The notes: a model not told the origin generated them from the sequence alone. A stretch of 64,000 bases of DNA from Diphasiastrum complanatum (GCA_029204225.1 CM055112.1:30158203-30222202); one strand, 5' to 3'; positions 1 to 12,810 are shown, counted from the stretch's first letter. Numbers and translations are program-made.

Positions 1-1328
1 CACTCAAAAGTAAGCATTGAAATTGGGGTTGGGGAGAGTGGTCGGGCGTGAGATTAATCAATCATTGTCTTAAGGCTTTCTGAACTTAGGCGCTTTTTGG
101 GTACCCAAGAAATTAGAGCTTATATAAATAATTATTTATTCTTGGAGGGGTATGCTTAACGTTGATAAGATGCAAAAAGGCTTAAAAATAATAAAGTTTG
201 AGTAGATACATAGGCTGGGCTTGGGAGGTTTAAGTGTGGTCGCAGACTTGCAGAGCGTCTTGTCGGCATACTGTCCGGTCTACGCTCTCCATGCTACTGT
301 ACAGTACGTGTACAGACTGCACTGTATACGATGCTTCGTATGTACAGGTGGCGGACCGTATGTGTAGCTGAAGGACGTCGACACACGAGTCAGGGAGTCG
401 GGAAACAAGAGCCACGCCCCTCCTCCTCCTTGGCCAGCTATGGCTCCTAGCCTCCTCGTCGCTATCGATGGGCCATGGCGTTCGATGCTTAGATCCATAC
501 GTTCTTGCTTGCCTCTGCTGTAGCGGGACGAACATCCAGGTAAAGTTGTCTTGGATTTGCATGATGATCTTAGGATTTTTGCAAATCTGGCTGGAGGTTG
601 TTAGCAGATTTTTGTTTAATACTCTGCGTTTTTGTCGGCTTTTCCAGCCATGTGGTTTTTATAATATTTCGTAAAGTTTTGTGTGTGTGTGTGTGTGTAT
701 GGCAGATGGTTGTTGCTCTGTTTTGGAAGGGTTGTCTGTTGTAGATGTTACGTATTTTGTAAGGTTTCTGAATCTCAGTTTCTTCCCCGGCTTTGCTGAT
801 CCAAGGGAAAAAAAGAACTGCTTCATTGTCTTTTCGCATTATCTTTTCTTTTATTCTGAAGCTCCTGTCGACGTGGTGAAGCGTTCAAAATACTCCTCGT
901 TGCTTTAGCCTCTGCGCATCCTCTCTTTCTTGCCTGCCGGTTCGAGGCTTTTGTGTGCTCTCTCTTTGTCTTTCTTAATTATTTACCGCTGTTTGTAAGC
1001 TCATCTAATTTTGTATACCCTTTCTCGCTTCCTTTTCCCAGTTTCAATACATTCTGACAAACTTTATGCTTCTAACTGGAAATAATTCGGTATATTAGAT
1101 TTGCTTGCCGCACTGATCTCTTGTAGCATTTTGAGGCGTTGAACTGTTTATAGCACACTGCAAGTTACTTCACCGTTTACCTTAGCCTATCACTCTACGC
1201 ATTTTGACAGAATGCTGTGAAGAAGAGCTAAGCTTGCACTTTTTCGAGCTCGGAGGTCCGTAGGAGTATATTTCTGTCATTTCGGAAAAGCATATGCTGC
1301 TGTCTGGTTATTCGGTAATTAAAGGAGG
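1..1328 (+). promoter_or_regulatory. Upstream region and probable 5' leader of the HD-Zip III gene
   Basis: No protein gene is evident here. A TATA-like string (ttatataaataatta) lies near 119-133, which would imply a long leader of about 1.2 kb with several short upstream ORFs, for example 468-674 and 681-908. A (GT)n tract sits at about 680-698 and a pyrimidine-rich stretch at 905-1040. An alternative is that transcription starts much nearer the ATG, at the pyrimidine-rich patch. The start site cannot be decided from sequence alone. Confidence 0.35.
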
Positions 1329-4300
1329 ATGGGGTTGATGCGCATGAGAGAAGCTAGCAATGCAGCGATGGATTCGAGCAAGTATATCAGATATACGCCG
1401 GAACAGGTCGAAGCTCTGGAACGTGTCTACACTGATTGTCCGAAGCCGAGCTCCATAAGACGTCAACAGTTGCTCAGAGAATACCCCATCCTTGCAAACA
1501 TAGAACCGAGGCAACTCAAAGTATGGTTTCAAAATCGTAGGTAAGTGAAATGCTGAATTCTGTCCAGCATTTGCAAAACGATTAAGCAGTGAAATGTTAC
1601 TACACACGTCTTTTACAAATCTTGAAGAGACCGGTTATCATTAACTCTGTGTTTTGGTATCTAAGTGCTCTGCATTTTTTGCAGCTACACAATGATTTCA
1701 AATTACATAATGTAGTCTATTCTCAAGATTCAGCATCTTCCATCTTTTGTTCTTCCAACTAGAAGTAGTTTCATGCGTGAGTTATTGCTTTGTTCTAGGT
1801 GCCGGGAAAAGCAGCGAAAGGAGACAACTCGTCTTCAAAGTGTTAATTCATCATTAAGTGCCATGAACAAGATTATAATGGAGGAGAATGAGCGTCTCAC
1901 CAAACATAGTTCACAGTTAGCACTTGAAAATCAGTATTTACGACAGCAGCTAAGAGAGAAGCAGAAAGAATCTGAACGTTCACAGAAATCTCTTTGTTTT
2001 CAGGGTGAGCAGGTGAGTATTCGGTTAGCTGCTGCCTAGAATGTTTCCTCACCAGCAACATCTTTCTGGCTGGCCTTTCGAATTTTTCATATTTGAGAAA
2101 TAGAAACTAATATCTGCAAGTAGCTGGGCCGCTGGTTTAGGAAATAACTGCTGTCATACTAGACGGTATTGCTGCTCTTATTCTTTCAAATGGTATGCAG
2201 GCTATTGTAATAGCAGCTGATCGAAGTCCCGATTCTGAAGTTACTGGCGGACTTCCTCAGCAAACAGTTATTCCATTGCAACATTCTCATGATTCTAGTC
2301 CTGCTGGGTTAGTATATGCTTTGACTGACACTTGTGATTTGGTATAAGGTTCCATTGACAATTCCCTACAACATTCTAGTTGCTTTGTTGTTCAGATTAC
2401 TATCCCTTGCCGAGGAAACTCTGAAAGAGTTCTTAGCCAAGGCCACTGGAACAGCAGTGGATTGGATTCAGATGCCTGGGATGAAGGTTTGTCAACTCAC
2501 TTTTGGAGTCCCGTTGTATTTTTGGTCCAGCATGCTGTCTTGATGAATTAGACTGGGTAGACTCCATATTTTCATTGATTTCTGTTCTTGTACCGATATA
2601 TGATCGGTAGTTATTTTGCTGCTGTAGCCTGGTCCGGATTGTGTCGGCACTGTAGCCATTTCGCATGGCAGTGCTGGTGTAGCTGCTCGAGCTTGGGGCC
2701 TTGTGGGACTGGAGCCTACCAAAGTAAGGACTTTTGCCTTGTATTTAGTTTGGTTGTTAGTATAGTGGTGCATGTGCATCTGATTACCTTTTGAGGATTT
2801 GTAAAGTTAACGGATGATCATCAATAATATAATCTACTCCAGAAAGCCTGGAATAGAAACCCTTGTAGCTGTAAGAAATGTTAGGTGTTTTTGCGTAGGT
2901 ACTGGGGACTTACTGAACGGGGGACTCACTTTAGAGTAGTCAGATAGCATTGTCATTTGCAGATGATGTTTCCAGTTCCATCTTATATGCACTTTCAGGC
3001 ATTCTTGCACATAAAAATCTTGAATTGTGGCTTCCTGTATATGTTAGCTACTGGTTCAAGCGCTACAAAAATTAATTTTCTACAGCACAACGCATTAAAC
3101 TTTGCTGTATGTATTTTTCCATTGTGAGTTTACTGATTGTCATGTGATACGACAGTTTCTAAATCCATTTGAGCTCAATGTTCTGCTAGAGCTGATGGCA
3201 TTTCAATCAGCTTAGGCAGCTGCATTAGCGCCAAGTGATCAATTACTTCAGCTTTCCTCTCAAAGTTTTGCAACCTGAGACTGTGCCATCAGCCTCTTTG
3301 AAAGTTTTGGGGTAGCCAAAAAACTTGATTCACTAAGTTTGGGTAGTCAACAAAATGCCAGAAGAGAGAAGATTAGTTTTGTGTCACAAGCTATTTTCCT
3401 CTATCTGGTGTATCCCGTCAACTGTCCCCCAATAGTTGTGTCTAACCACCTGTATTTGTGGAACTTTTCCTGGGAAAAGGATATCATACACTTTTTGTTC
3501 CTAACATAATAACTGCATGTCTTGTTCCCCAATTGGGGCATGTTTATTTCTTCTCAGGTTGCTGGAGTTTTGAAAGATCGCCCTGCTTGGCTCCAAGATT
3601 GTCGGCGCATGGATGTAATGTTTGCCTTTTCTACTCCTAGTGGTGGCACTGTGGAGCTCTTGTATACTCAGGTATTATGCTCTTAGCAGTAAATAGCTTG
3701 GTTTGGCCAACCTTTGATGGTTACCTGAGACATTTGTGCTGCAAGACATGACTAGCAAACTTGCATTTGAACTACTACTTTTACAGATTGTATTAAGGAT
3801 AGCAGGTCTTGAATAAGTTGTCTTTATGTTTTGATGGCTGGAATGAAAATAATCTCTTTGTGCTATTGCAGATGTATGCTCTAACAACGCTTGCCCCTGC
3901 ACAAGATTTTTATACATTACGATACACTACCTTTCTGGATGATGGACACCTGGTGGTATTTCCCTCTTCTTTACTGCATGTCTTAAAGGGTTGCCAAACT
4001 GATCGGTGGTTGCCATCCACATCCTGGTAGACTGTGTTGGAAGATGTTCAAATAAATCATTGCTTAAAGACTAGGAGAGATGTGGACTTTCATCTGAAGA
4101 GTTGTGGTTTTTGCTGCAAGTTTTTCACAAGCTTTCCATGGTTGGACCTTGTGTAAATTGAAGGAAATGAAAAAGATACATACCGAGGTGTAGCAGCATC
4201 TTTGACTATTGATAATAAGATAATGTCACATCAATAGAACTTGCCTTCCTTGTAAAGCTAATGCATTTTAGATTCTTCTGCAGGTCTGTGAACGGTCTCT

Positions 4301-7300
4301 AAACTGTGCAAATGGTGGTCCTAGTCCAAATCTTGCAGCAAATTGTATGCGGGCAGAGATGCTCCCAAGTGGCTTTCTTGTACGGCCTTATGAAGGAGGT
4401 GTTTGTAGTATTCATCTTGTCGACCACATGGATTTGCAGGTATTGATGGCTGATGTTCTTGAATCTTCAAAAGCTTTTGCAGGTCGCCAAATCTTTTTAC
4501 ATGAGTTTTTGATGGCGCGATTTTGAACTGGTGTTACTTGCTATTCTTGGTCCAGTCTTGGAGGGTTCTTGAAGTAGTACGGCCACTCTATGAATCATCG
4601 GCTGTATTGGCACAACATGTGACACTTCCAGTAAGCCTTTCGACTGCCCACAATCTACATCCCACATCTTAACTCTTGGGGTTTCAGCTGCATTACTGTT
4701 CTCTAAAATATTTGTTTTGTAGGCTTTACGACATTTACAGCGTGTATATGAAGAAGGTGCAAGGCGTTTTGTTATCAATGGAGACCAGCAATCTGCTGCA
4801 ATGAGAGCTCTTAGCTGTCGTATTGCAAGGTAGTTGGTTTTTCAATGTCTGAATCTGAAGTAGGCTGAAGAACGTAATGTCCCAAAACCTGTTAAACAGT
4901 TATTTTCCTGATAGTCTCGAAAACTGCAGGGGATTCAATGAGGCTGTTAACGCGTTCCCTGATGAGGGATGGAGTCCTTTGGTCAGTGATGGCAAAGATG
5001 ATGTCAGCATTTCTGTAAATTTGGCTCCAAACTCAATCTCTACAGGAGGACAGCTTCCATCTCAAAGTCTCTGTTCCTTGGGTGGTGGCATCATTTGTGC
5101 AAAGGCCTCGATGCTATTGCAGGTTCGACAGTCAAAACATGTACCTACATGATTAATGCTACAGAATTGGCAACTATAGTTTTGTTGCAAGTTGCAATTA
5201 GATATCTAGCAAGCTCTTGCAATATTATCTCTTTAGCGCATGCTTTCTTTGTGTTTAAGAAAAAGGAAGGGAAACAGTAAGCTTTCCCTTGAGGATTGTA
5301 TGAATAGTCCCTTACTACTTTATGTGATCATCTTCCCACTTTCATACAAGAAGAGTCGGTTCATGATATCACTGCGTGATTGATTTTCTATATCTTGAAG
5401 CGATGTAGTGTGGGCCTCATCATCTTGTGCACTTTTGGAAGTGTCCATGCCATTTGCTCATCATTTTCCTAAGTTGCTGCTATATTTTTTTCTTAACACC
5501 GTCCTTGCATGTCAGAATTTGTGAATGTTTGACTCATACCTTTCTCAATAAATGAATCTAGGCTAATACTCACATTCTCTCAAGTGCTACATTTCATTAT
5601 TGCTGTGTCTGCCCTTCACCTCCTGAAGCGAAGAAACTTAGCACACCGTGCTCTGTACAAATGTATGAGAGCTGATGTGGACAAGTCTTGGTGCATGGGA
5701 CCTGCATCTACTCTTCGGTGCTGATAATATGATTAGCGATGTTGTGCATGAAGTTCAAGCTATCCATGACTAAGTTGAAGTTTTAAGACTTTGTGGGTGG
5801 ATGCCTGAAGGATTGCATGTCTTTTGTGTTGTGTTGTGTTTTGGGTGGACCTCATGAAGGATTGCATGTCTTTTTTGTTATGTTGTGTCTATATGAAGTG
5901 TGTGAACCTGCACTTATTGCGGCTGGTCATTGAGTCCATGTTAAATTTTTGATGGAGTGAAATCTCTTACCTGGTCGACTTAAAGGACTTCCATCTCTCT
6001 GCTTAACAGAATGTTCCACCGGGTACTTTGATGAGGTTTCTAAGGCAGCATCGATCAGAGTGGGCAGGATTCACTAGCAGTTCTGCTGAAGCTACAGCTC
6101 TTTTGAGGACTGATTATGGTGCTGCAACATATGGAGGTGCGAGTATTTGCATTGCACAAATACCAGTTTTATCAAGTCATGCGCCAGAAGAAGAGGTACG
6201 TGGTTCACATGGCTGCAAGAACCAGTACACAGTTCATAGTTACTATTTTGTCATATTTTCTCGAACATATTTTCTCCACGTCAATTTTTCATTATGCCCA
6301 AGCCTTCTCACAAATGTTTGTTGCTATATCTTCTGGCCTTATATCTTGCAGTTTTTGGAAGTAATAAAGTTCGAAGGTTTAAGTGCTGGTCAGGCTGGTG
6401 CTTTACCTCCAAAGGAGACAGTTTTATTGCAGGTACTACTAGATCAAAATCTACACCACGAAACCCTAGTGAAGCTAAATAGAGTGGGAGGCCTTTCAAT
6501 GATCTTCAATGTATGGGGCAATGGACTATCTGGCCATAGAAAATATGGCTGGATGACCCTGTGGAAAGATCACTGGATATTTCATACCCTTACATAACAA
6601 TGATTTGACCTCTTTCATGGGTTCAGCCATTAAGTCACCTTCTGCAGGGTTTAATGCACTTCTAAACTGAACTAGATCAAGCAAAGGGGATCTTTTACGG
6701 CAAATCTTTTTCTTGTTGTAGAAGGCCTTCTGACCTTTTTTAGCAGCAAAAGGGAACTCCCTGTCTAAGTCGACTATTGATAGCATTTCTGATTCTTTGT
6801 TTGGTTTGTTTCCTGCGAAGCTTTGCTCTGGGCTCGACAATGACATAATTGGAGCTTCTGCTCAACTTGTTTTTGCTCCTGTTAATGCTGCTCTTTCTGA
6901 TGATGTTCCCTTGCTGCCGTCTGGTTTTCGAGTCATACCTCTGGATAGTGGCCTTGTGAGTTTCTATCTTACCTCACAGCTGTACAGGATTTTGGATACA
7001 ATATCAGAGTTATCATTTTGCAGCAGTTTTTCTCTTTTGAAGGTAACCTGGTATTTTTATCTTTGCTAATCACTTCACAATTACATCCTGCATCTTACAG
7101 GATGGGTATGGTTTGACACGTACACGAGATCTAGCTTCTGCCCTGGAGTTTGGCGTTGAAAACATCAAATTTACTGATGTTATTGGTGGTTCCAGCAGTC
7201 ATTCACGCTCTGTGTTGACGATGGCATTTCAATTTGTCTTTGAGGTCCATAACCGGGATGACATGGTGGCAAGTGCACGCCATTATGTGCGAAATGTGAT

Positions 7301-9374
7301 GGGTTCAGTTCAGGGCATTGCTTTGGCACTGGCTCCGTCTCGACTTGGCCAACAGATTGGACCGAGAGCTGAAACCCTGGATCTTGCAAAGCATATTTTT
7401 CAGAGTTACAGGTACAGCAAGAGCAGTTGAATTAGCTGTCCTGTGGTTGTGTCAGTGCAATAGTCCATGCACATGCTTCTACTGCAGAGTTTGTTGTTTT
7501 ACTGGTTTTGGTATTTTTGCAGAATGAGCTTTGGACTGGATCTGATGGAGATTGATTCTGGAAATGATGAGACTTTGCTGAATGTGTTCTGGCATCATAA
7601 AGATGCTTTCTTATGTTGCACTTGGAAGGTGGGAGATTCCTGTCTTTTTCTATTCTTGTACACATGCTACTCGTTCAGAAATACTTGTAGAATCCTACAG
7701 TTTTGGTTGGAAAATACAGCGTAAAGTCATCAACTTTCCTGTTATAGCACAATTCTTTGTAATGTTAAGACAAGATATCCTAGCTTATGTAGCTATAGAT
7801 TTGGATTTGTTGTGGTATTGTCATTGTCTAGTGTCTTTGAAACTGGTAAAATAAGAAGTCCCTGTTTACGTTCTGAAAATCAAAGCAGGCTTGTATTTAT
7901 CATCTTGTTATTGTAAATTGATGAGTTTTTAATTCCATTATAGTCTCATTAGTAGAAGTTTGATTGAAACCAAATAAAATCTAATGCCGTAGTTTCAATA
8001 GGCTGAAACGTGTCATCCAGATACATACTAAATTCAAGAACTTTGTAACATGTAACTTATGTAAGTCACATAACAGATGACAACAACAAGGTATGAAGCT
8101 CATTTATGAAGCTTTTGGCTCAACTGTAGAATGCAGGCATTCATTGGAGGTAAGTATTTGATATGGAAAAGTGAATTATGAAACATGTGCTCGTTGACAC
8201 TAGCCATGCTGTGCTCCACTGAAAATTTAAGTACTATTACCAAAGACAAATGGGCAGGTCTCAAGTTTGGATTCCATACATGTTCATGGAGGACAATCAC
8301 AATGCATTCCTACGTATGTTGCCTTTAAACTCAGAGAGTTCACTTTGGTATCACAGGAACATTGCAAAATGTAACAACATTTTGTTGAAGTCGACAGAGC
8401 TTCCAATGTGATGAGCATAGTTGAAGTATATATGATTTTACCAATGAACGGTTTATGAAGAAAACCTCAAGCTGCTCACTACTTTGGAATTGGGATAGAT
8501 GCTACTGGTCATACCGGTTTGGCTGTTGCAACTCATCTTATTAAACAAATGAAATTGCATAAGAACATCACCAGATAAGCTCCTCGTCTCAATTTTTGCA
8601 AGGCAATGACTGAATTAACTCTCAGTCAAAACACATCTTATTTGAATGCCACATCTTCACCAACATAAATCTAGAAGAAATACGAATGCATGAAGTTATA
8701 TGTCTCGGAGAACTGAAAGCGCATTTGTTTTCCATTTCTCTGGCCTTCTGCATCTGGTGTTCTTTTTTTAGCTTCAGATGATTCATTTGGGACTTTGTTT
8801 AATCTAGAAACATGAATTTTTCAGACCACGCCAGAGTTTATTTTTGCAAATCGTGCTGGTCTGCAAATGCTGGAAATCACTTGGAAGGATCTAAAGACTC
8901 TGCCATGGGAGAAAACTTTGGATGAAGATGGAAAGAAAAGTGCTTATACTGAGCTTGCCCAAGTCATTCAGCAGGTAAATTGGTTCTTGTAACAGAAAGC
9001 AGCTCTTATCAGGAGGTAGAACTTAGCTGTGAATCTATTTAGTGGCTGTAGCTGGAGCTCAGGAGCTTTTTTATTTTAAGATCTACAAAGCAGTCCTTTG
9101 ACTATGTCGTAGAATGCACAGAGTTAGCTGTCAAGACATTAATTTTGAATATGCAAGCTATTATGCTCCTTACTCCCTTTCTCTTGATTCTTATCATATG
9201 CTTTGCATTTTTGTTGTTGAACAGGGCTGTGCATATCTTCAAGGAGGAGTTAGGCTTTCATCTAAGGGGCGTCCTGTTATATACGAGCGTGCCCTGGCTT
9301 GGAAAGTTCTTAACGAAGATCAGAAATCTGAATGCATTGCATTTATGTTTCTGAATTGGTCATTCTTAGCTTAA
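1329..9374 (+). CDS. Class III HD-Zip transcription factor (REVOLUTA/PHABULOSA/CORONA family), 18 exons, 855 aa
   Basis: Nuclear DNA-binding regulator; the family controls shoot meristem, vascular patterning and upper organ fate. Exons: 1329-1540, 1799-2012, 2201-2307, 2396-2486, 2628-2723, 3558-3671, 3872-3955, 4284-4439, 4556-4630, 4723-4829, 4930-5122, 6010-6195, 6352-6432, 6821-6955, 7101-7411, 7523-7628, 8825-8974, 9225-9374. All junctions are GT-AG and keep phase, giving 2568 nt with TAA at 9372. Domains: homeodomain about residues 18-80 (RYTPEQVEALERVY, then WFQNRR at 66-71, CREKQRKE), leucine zipper about 80-125 (AMNKIIMEENERL), START lipid-binding domain from about 179 (LAEETLKEFLAKATG), HD-SAD region, and C-terminal MEKHLA domain from about 655 (FVFEVHNRDDM). 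Length and 18-exon structure match the family. ATG 1329 is the first in frame; Met at residues 4, 6 and 14 are alternatives. The exact paralogue is not decided. Confidence 0.96.
2476..2637 (+). promoter_or_regulatory. miR165/166 target site, split by an intron
   Basis: The spliced mRNA reads CTGGGATGAAG (2476-2486) joined to CCTGGTCCGG (2628-2637). This is the known HD-Zip III site complementary to miR165/166, encoding PGMKPGP in the START domain. The intron 2487-2627 falls within it, so only spliced mRNA has the full site. In this family it mediates cleavage and restricts expression to the adaxial/inner domain. The microRNA gene itself is not in the window. Confidence 0.93.
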
Positions 9375-9748
9375 AGGAATTTTACTCAAAATATTATCTC
9401 AATTCTGAGTTTGCTTTAGTTCATAGAAGCCATATACTTCACTTTTATAGGGCTTTAAACTTCTAGTTGTTATGCATCTAGACAAAAGTTGCAGGAGGAA
9501 ATTTTCAAGCTCTACTGGAAGACTGATTTTCATCCCGAAATGCGATGATGGCCTTTGGTTGCTAGTAAGTTGCAAGAGTCGATGTTGAATTCTAAGACAA
9601 AATTGTAAGCAACTTTTAGATGAGCTTCTCACTTTTTGCAAGTTAAAGGATTCCACGTCCATCTTATGCCAGTTTCTGAGTGGTAAGTTAAATTTTGAGC
9701 ATTGTCTGCACTCACTGCAGCCGTAAGTGCAGATGCCGGCCAAGCTAC

Positions 9749-9791
<43 letters not shown>

Positions 9792-10370
9792 TTTCATCCC
9801 TGTTCCATGTGTGGATCAACACCTGAACAAACAAACTACCATCGTTTGAGGGACAGTACACTATTTTGTGTGACAGACTCCCATTTTGCTATGTTGATGA
9901 CCTATTTGCAAGCCATGGGCTAATTGGCCATACAAACCTTGCTCTAACCAGCATACTGTTTTGGAGTATACTTTTTCATGTTTGTAATTGCAGAAGCCAT
10001 ATGCCACAATGTCTCGCACCTAGTTTTTTTAGTCGTTCACAAGGAAACAATGACATTCTGGATGTACACTTTCAAACAATGAACATAAAACTGTACAAGT
10101 GCCATCCAACAGATATACTTAGCTCTTAACCTAGCTCAGGTTCCAACTTCTCCCCATGGGTTGCAATGTATAATCGAATTCCTCTCTAATTGAATTGGTC
10201 CCTAATACACCATCCTTGCAGAAGACTATCGAAGCAAATTACTACTTCACTGGCTTACTAAACTATGCCCATAACAAACATCAACAGAGTTTCCTGTGCC
10301 CCATTAGAATTCCAACCGAGAATTATTATCAATCTGAAAGAGCCCTTTTTCAAGGCTTGTCCAAGTGAGC
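9375..10370. other. 3' flank of HD-Zip III gene; no gene seen
   Basis: The beginning probably holds the 3' untranslated region. A (CT)n microsatellite lies at 9754-9788. The reading frames here are short and match nothing I recognise. Confidence 0.5.
9754..9788. repeat. (CT)n microsatellite
   Basis: About 35 nt of uninterrupted CT. Confidence 0.95.
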
Positions 10371-10376
10371 GTAAAG

Positions 10377-10847
10377 AGAGAGAGAGAGCTGCTTGAGTTG
10401 ACATTGTGGAAAGTTCAAGAACGCTGGAAAAGAGCGCTTTCTATAGAGGGAGCAGATAAAGGTCAGGGACTGCGGTCATGGAGTGGGGTGAAGAGCACGA
10501 TCTTTTTTTTTTGTTTTGAGTTAAGGTTAGGATTTTATTTCTAGCGTTTGGGGATCGTAAAATAGCGATAAAATGAGGTGTTGGACAGAGCGAGAGAGTG
10601 AGAGAGACAGAGAGAGCTGCTTGAGTAGACATTGTGGAAAATTCAGGAACGTTGGAAAAGAGCGCTTTATAGAGAGGGAGCAGATAAAGGTCACTTCCAA
10701 CAGCGCTTTCTAGAGAGGGAGCAGATAAAGGTCGCGGACCGCAGTCATGGAGTGGGGGGGAGAGCTCAATCTTTTTTTTTGGAGTTAAGGTTAGGATTTT
10801 ATTTTTAGCGTTTGGGGATCGTAGAATAGCGATAAAATGCGTTGAGC
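10377..10847. repeat. Imperfect tandem duplication, unit about 230 bp, purine-rich
   Basis: Copy 1 (about 10377-10590) and copy 2 (about 10612-10847) share in order: gagagctgcttgag, acattgtggaaa, aaaagagcgcttt, gagggagcagataaaggtc, a T-run, gttaaggttaggatttt and gcgtttggggatcgta. Copy 2 has an extra internal repeat of the gagcgctttc/gagcagataaaggtc piece. A third partial piece (gataaaatgaggtgttgg) appears at 11331-11348, just right of the GC-rich element. Confidence 0.8.
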
Positions 10848-11323
10848 CTTATTGACACGGGGACAGCTGGGGGACAGCTTTGGCCCCGTGTCAATGTGGG
10901 ACTGACATGTGGAGTTCGGGCAGGGGACAGGAAACCCCGTCCGTGGGGCTGTTGCGTGCGGAGGTGCGCACGAACCCCAGGGAACACCACGTTGGGGTCT
11001 CGTCGGGACCCATGGTGCCGGCCGCTGGGAACAGGGCGGGCGCCAGCGTGGTGCTGAAACCAGGTGCCAGGCGGCAGCGTGGGGGCCGGGACCAGGGCGC
11101 CGGCCTCCACACTCACGCACGCATGTAAACTGATAGGCAGATTCATAATATATGCAACCAGATGTTTATCTCCCACGTAATTATGGGATGAAGTCTGCCA
11201 CGTGGCGAGAAACCAGGGAGGGGGCCATGTACTAGGTGGGCACGGCCGGCGGGCAGCAGCAGGGGCGGCACCTGGGACGAGTGTTGGGAGCGGAAGCGGG
11301 GCGAAACCAGGCATGTCAATAAG
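10848..11323. mobile_element. GC-rich MITE-like or foldback insertion with terminal inverted repeats
   Basis: The segment starts CTTATTGACA (10848-10857) and ends with the exact inverse TGTCAATAAG (11314-11323). It is far richer in GC than the flanks. Just inside the left end, ATTGACACGGGG (10851-10862) pairs perfectly with CCCCGTGTCAAT (10884-10895). The word GAAACCAGG recurs inside. Reading frames across it are open on several strands only because the DNA is GC-rich; none resembles a transposase. No clear target-site duplication is visible, so the class is uncertain. Confidence 0.5.
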
Positions 11324-11344
11324 ATACGAGGGATAAAATGAGGT

Positions 11345-11348
<4 letters not shown>

Positions 11349-11389
<41 letters not shown>
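11349..11389. repeat. (GA)n microsatellite
   Basis: About 41 nt of GA repeat following the split purine-rich unit. Confidence 0.95.
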
Positions 11390-11392
<3 letters not shown>

Positions 11393-12050
11393 GTAAAGGT
11401 TGAATGCTAAGGGATATGTAACATACTTACCTTTTGTTTGTGATTTGAAAATGGAAATGCGCTTAGTTTTGACCTGTCTCAAGTTTTATTACCTCTTAAA
11501 AATACTTGTGTTTTTGAATTTTTTGCATTTACCTTTGAAAAGTTACTATCTACTTTATTTAAAAGTGCTTTTGTTTTTTCTCTAGCCTAAAGATGCATCA
11601 TTATATTTACTTTTTGCTTTGAATTGGGTTTTATTTTTTAAGGATAGTATATGCTTGGCATGTTGTTTGGACCTACTTTAATTTTGACTTAGGGTACCAT
11701 GATTTGTTGGCTTATCTCATTGGTTTATGTGCATTTGTAACACATTAATTGAGACATGTCTTAAAAGTCGTCATTATTTAATAAAAATAATAAAAATAAG
11801 CTGGTTTTTGTACTCTTTAAAGTCTCTTACTTTACTAATTTTTTTTTACGTTAGTCACAAAAGAGCTACACTTAATGCTTTGCCCTTTATACTTTACTAA
11901 AGACGAAGATGAAAGCCTAACGGTTGCTTTTTTTCAATGATGTAAGAGGACAATCATTTTGAAAAATTTTAATAAAGGGAAAAAAAATCTTAAATGCTGA
12001 GTTTTTCAGCTATTACCAACAAAAATTTATCTCTCACCTATTTTAAAAGC
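11390..12050. other. AT-rich intergenic DNA, nothing recognised
   Basis: T-rich stretch with short reading frames only; no conserved motif seen. Confidence 0.5.
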
Positions 12051-12051
12051 C

Positions 12052-12375
12052 TTTCTTACTTCAAGAAGTTGCAGCACTTGAGTTATGCCTTCCTTTCTGC
12101 AATGCTCTTTGAACTCGTTGCTAGTGTATTCCCCTCCATTGTCAGATCGTAGTGCTTTCAATTTGCTCTGCAGTTGCAAAGACTTCTGATTTTAATTTCA
12201 GAAGTCTAATCACAATCATATGACTTCTAATCATCAATAAATGTGACAAAATATCTTGATCCTGATATTGAGTCGACCGCCATTGGTCCACAGATCTGAG
12301 TGTACTAGCTCAAGTGGTGCCTTCGCTCTGGTCACTTGCCTTGAGAAAGATTCCCACTGTCTCCTTAGAGCACTT
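12052..12375 (-). pseudogene. Ty1/copia integrase fragment
   Basis: Read on the minus strand, pieces in different frames give RAKAPLELVHSDLW, then KALRSDNGGEYTSNEFKEHC, the typical start of the copia integrase core and its second catalytic Asp region. Frameshifts and stops separate them. It is an isolated relic of a few hundred bases without gag, RT or LTRs beside it. Confidence 0.8.
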
Positions 12376-12759
12376 TCACCATTACTTGTAATAGAATAGA
12401 ATCTGTAGGCTAAGGTTTACAATCTTACTCACATAAGTTGCTAGGTAATGTTCATAGTATACATAAGATATCGTTGCGGCATTTGTTTTCTCATTTGAAA
12501 GTCTTGAATGGGATGGTTAATAACATGTCATGTCAGGGGTTTTATTTGTTTTTTGTTTGCATGATTAGAGCATTTACATTAACTGCTTTGTCATGGAAAA
12601 TTCCATGATTAGCACATTACCTTTTATTTTTGAAAGTTAAAATTATAGACAATATGACAACATTACTCATTGTATGATAACCAAAAGAATGAAATAAATG
12701 GTTGTTGTGTCAGTTACAAAGTTTACACCTTTACCATTAAGAACCAAAAGTGGATACGC

Positions 12760-12761
<2 letters not shown>

Positions 12762-12808
<47 letters not shown>
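12762..12808. repeat. (CT)n microsatellite
   Basis: About 46 nt of CT repeat. The DNA on either side (12376-12761 and 12809-13440) holds no recognised gene. Confidence 0.95.

Positions 12809-12810
<2 letters not shown>

Noticed and set aside
5095..5280. Small ORF within the HD-Zip region
   Set aside because: It overlaps exon 11 and its intron in another frame; it is a shadow.
10805..11482. 225-codon minus-strand ORF with (Ser-Leu)n and Pro-rich text
   Set aside because: It is read through the GC-rich inserted element and a (GA)n run; composition alone explains its openness.
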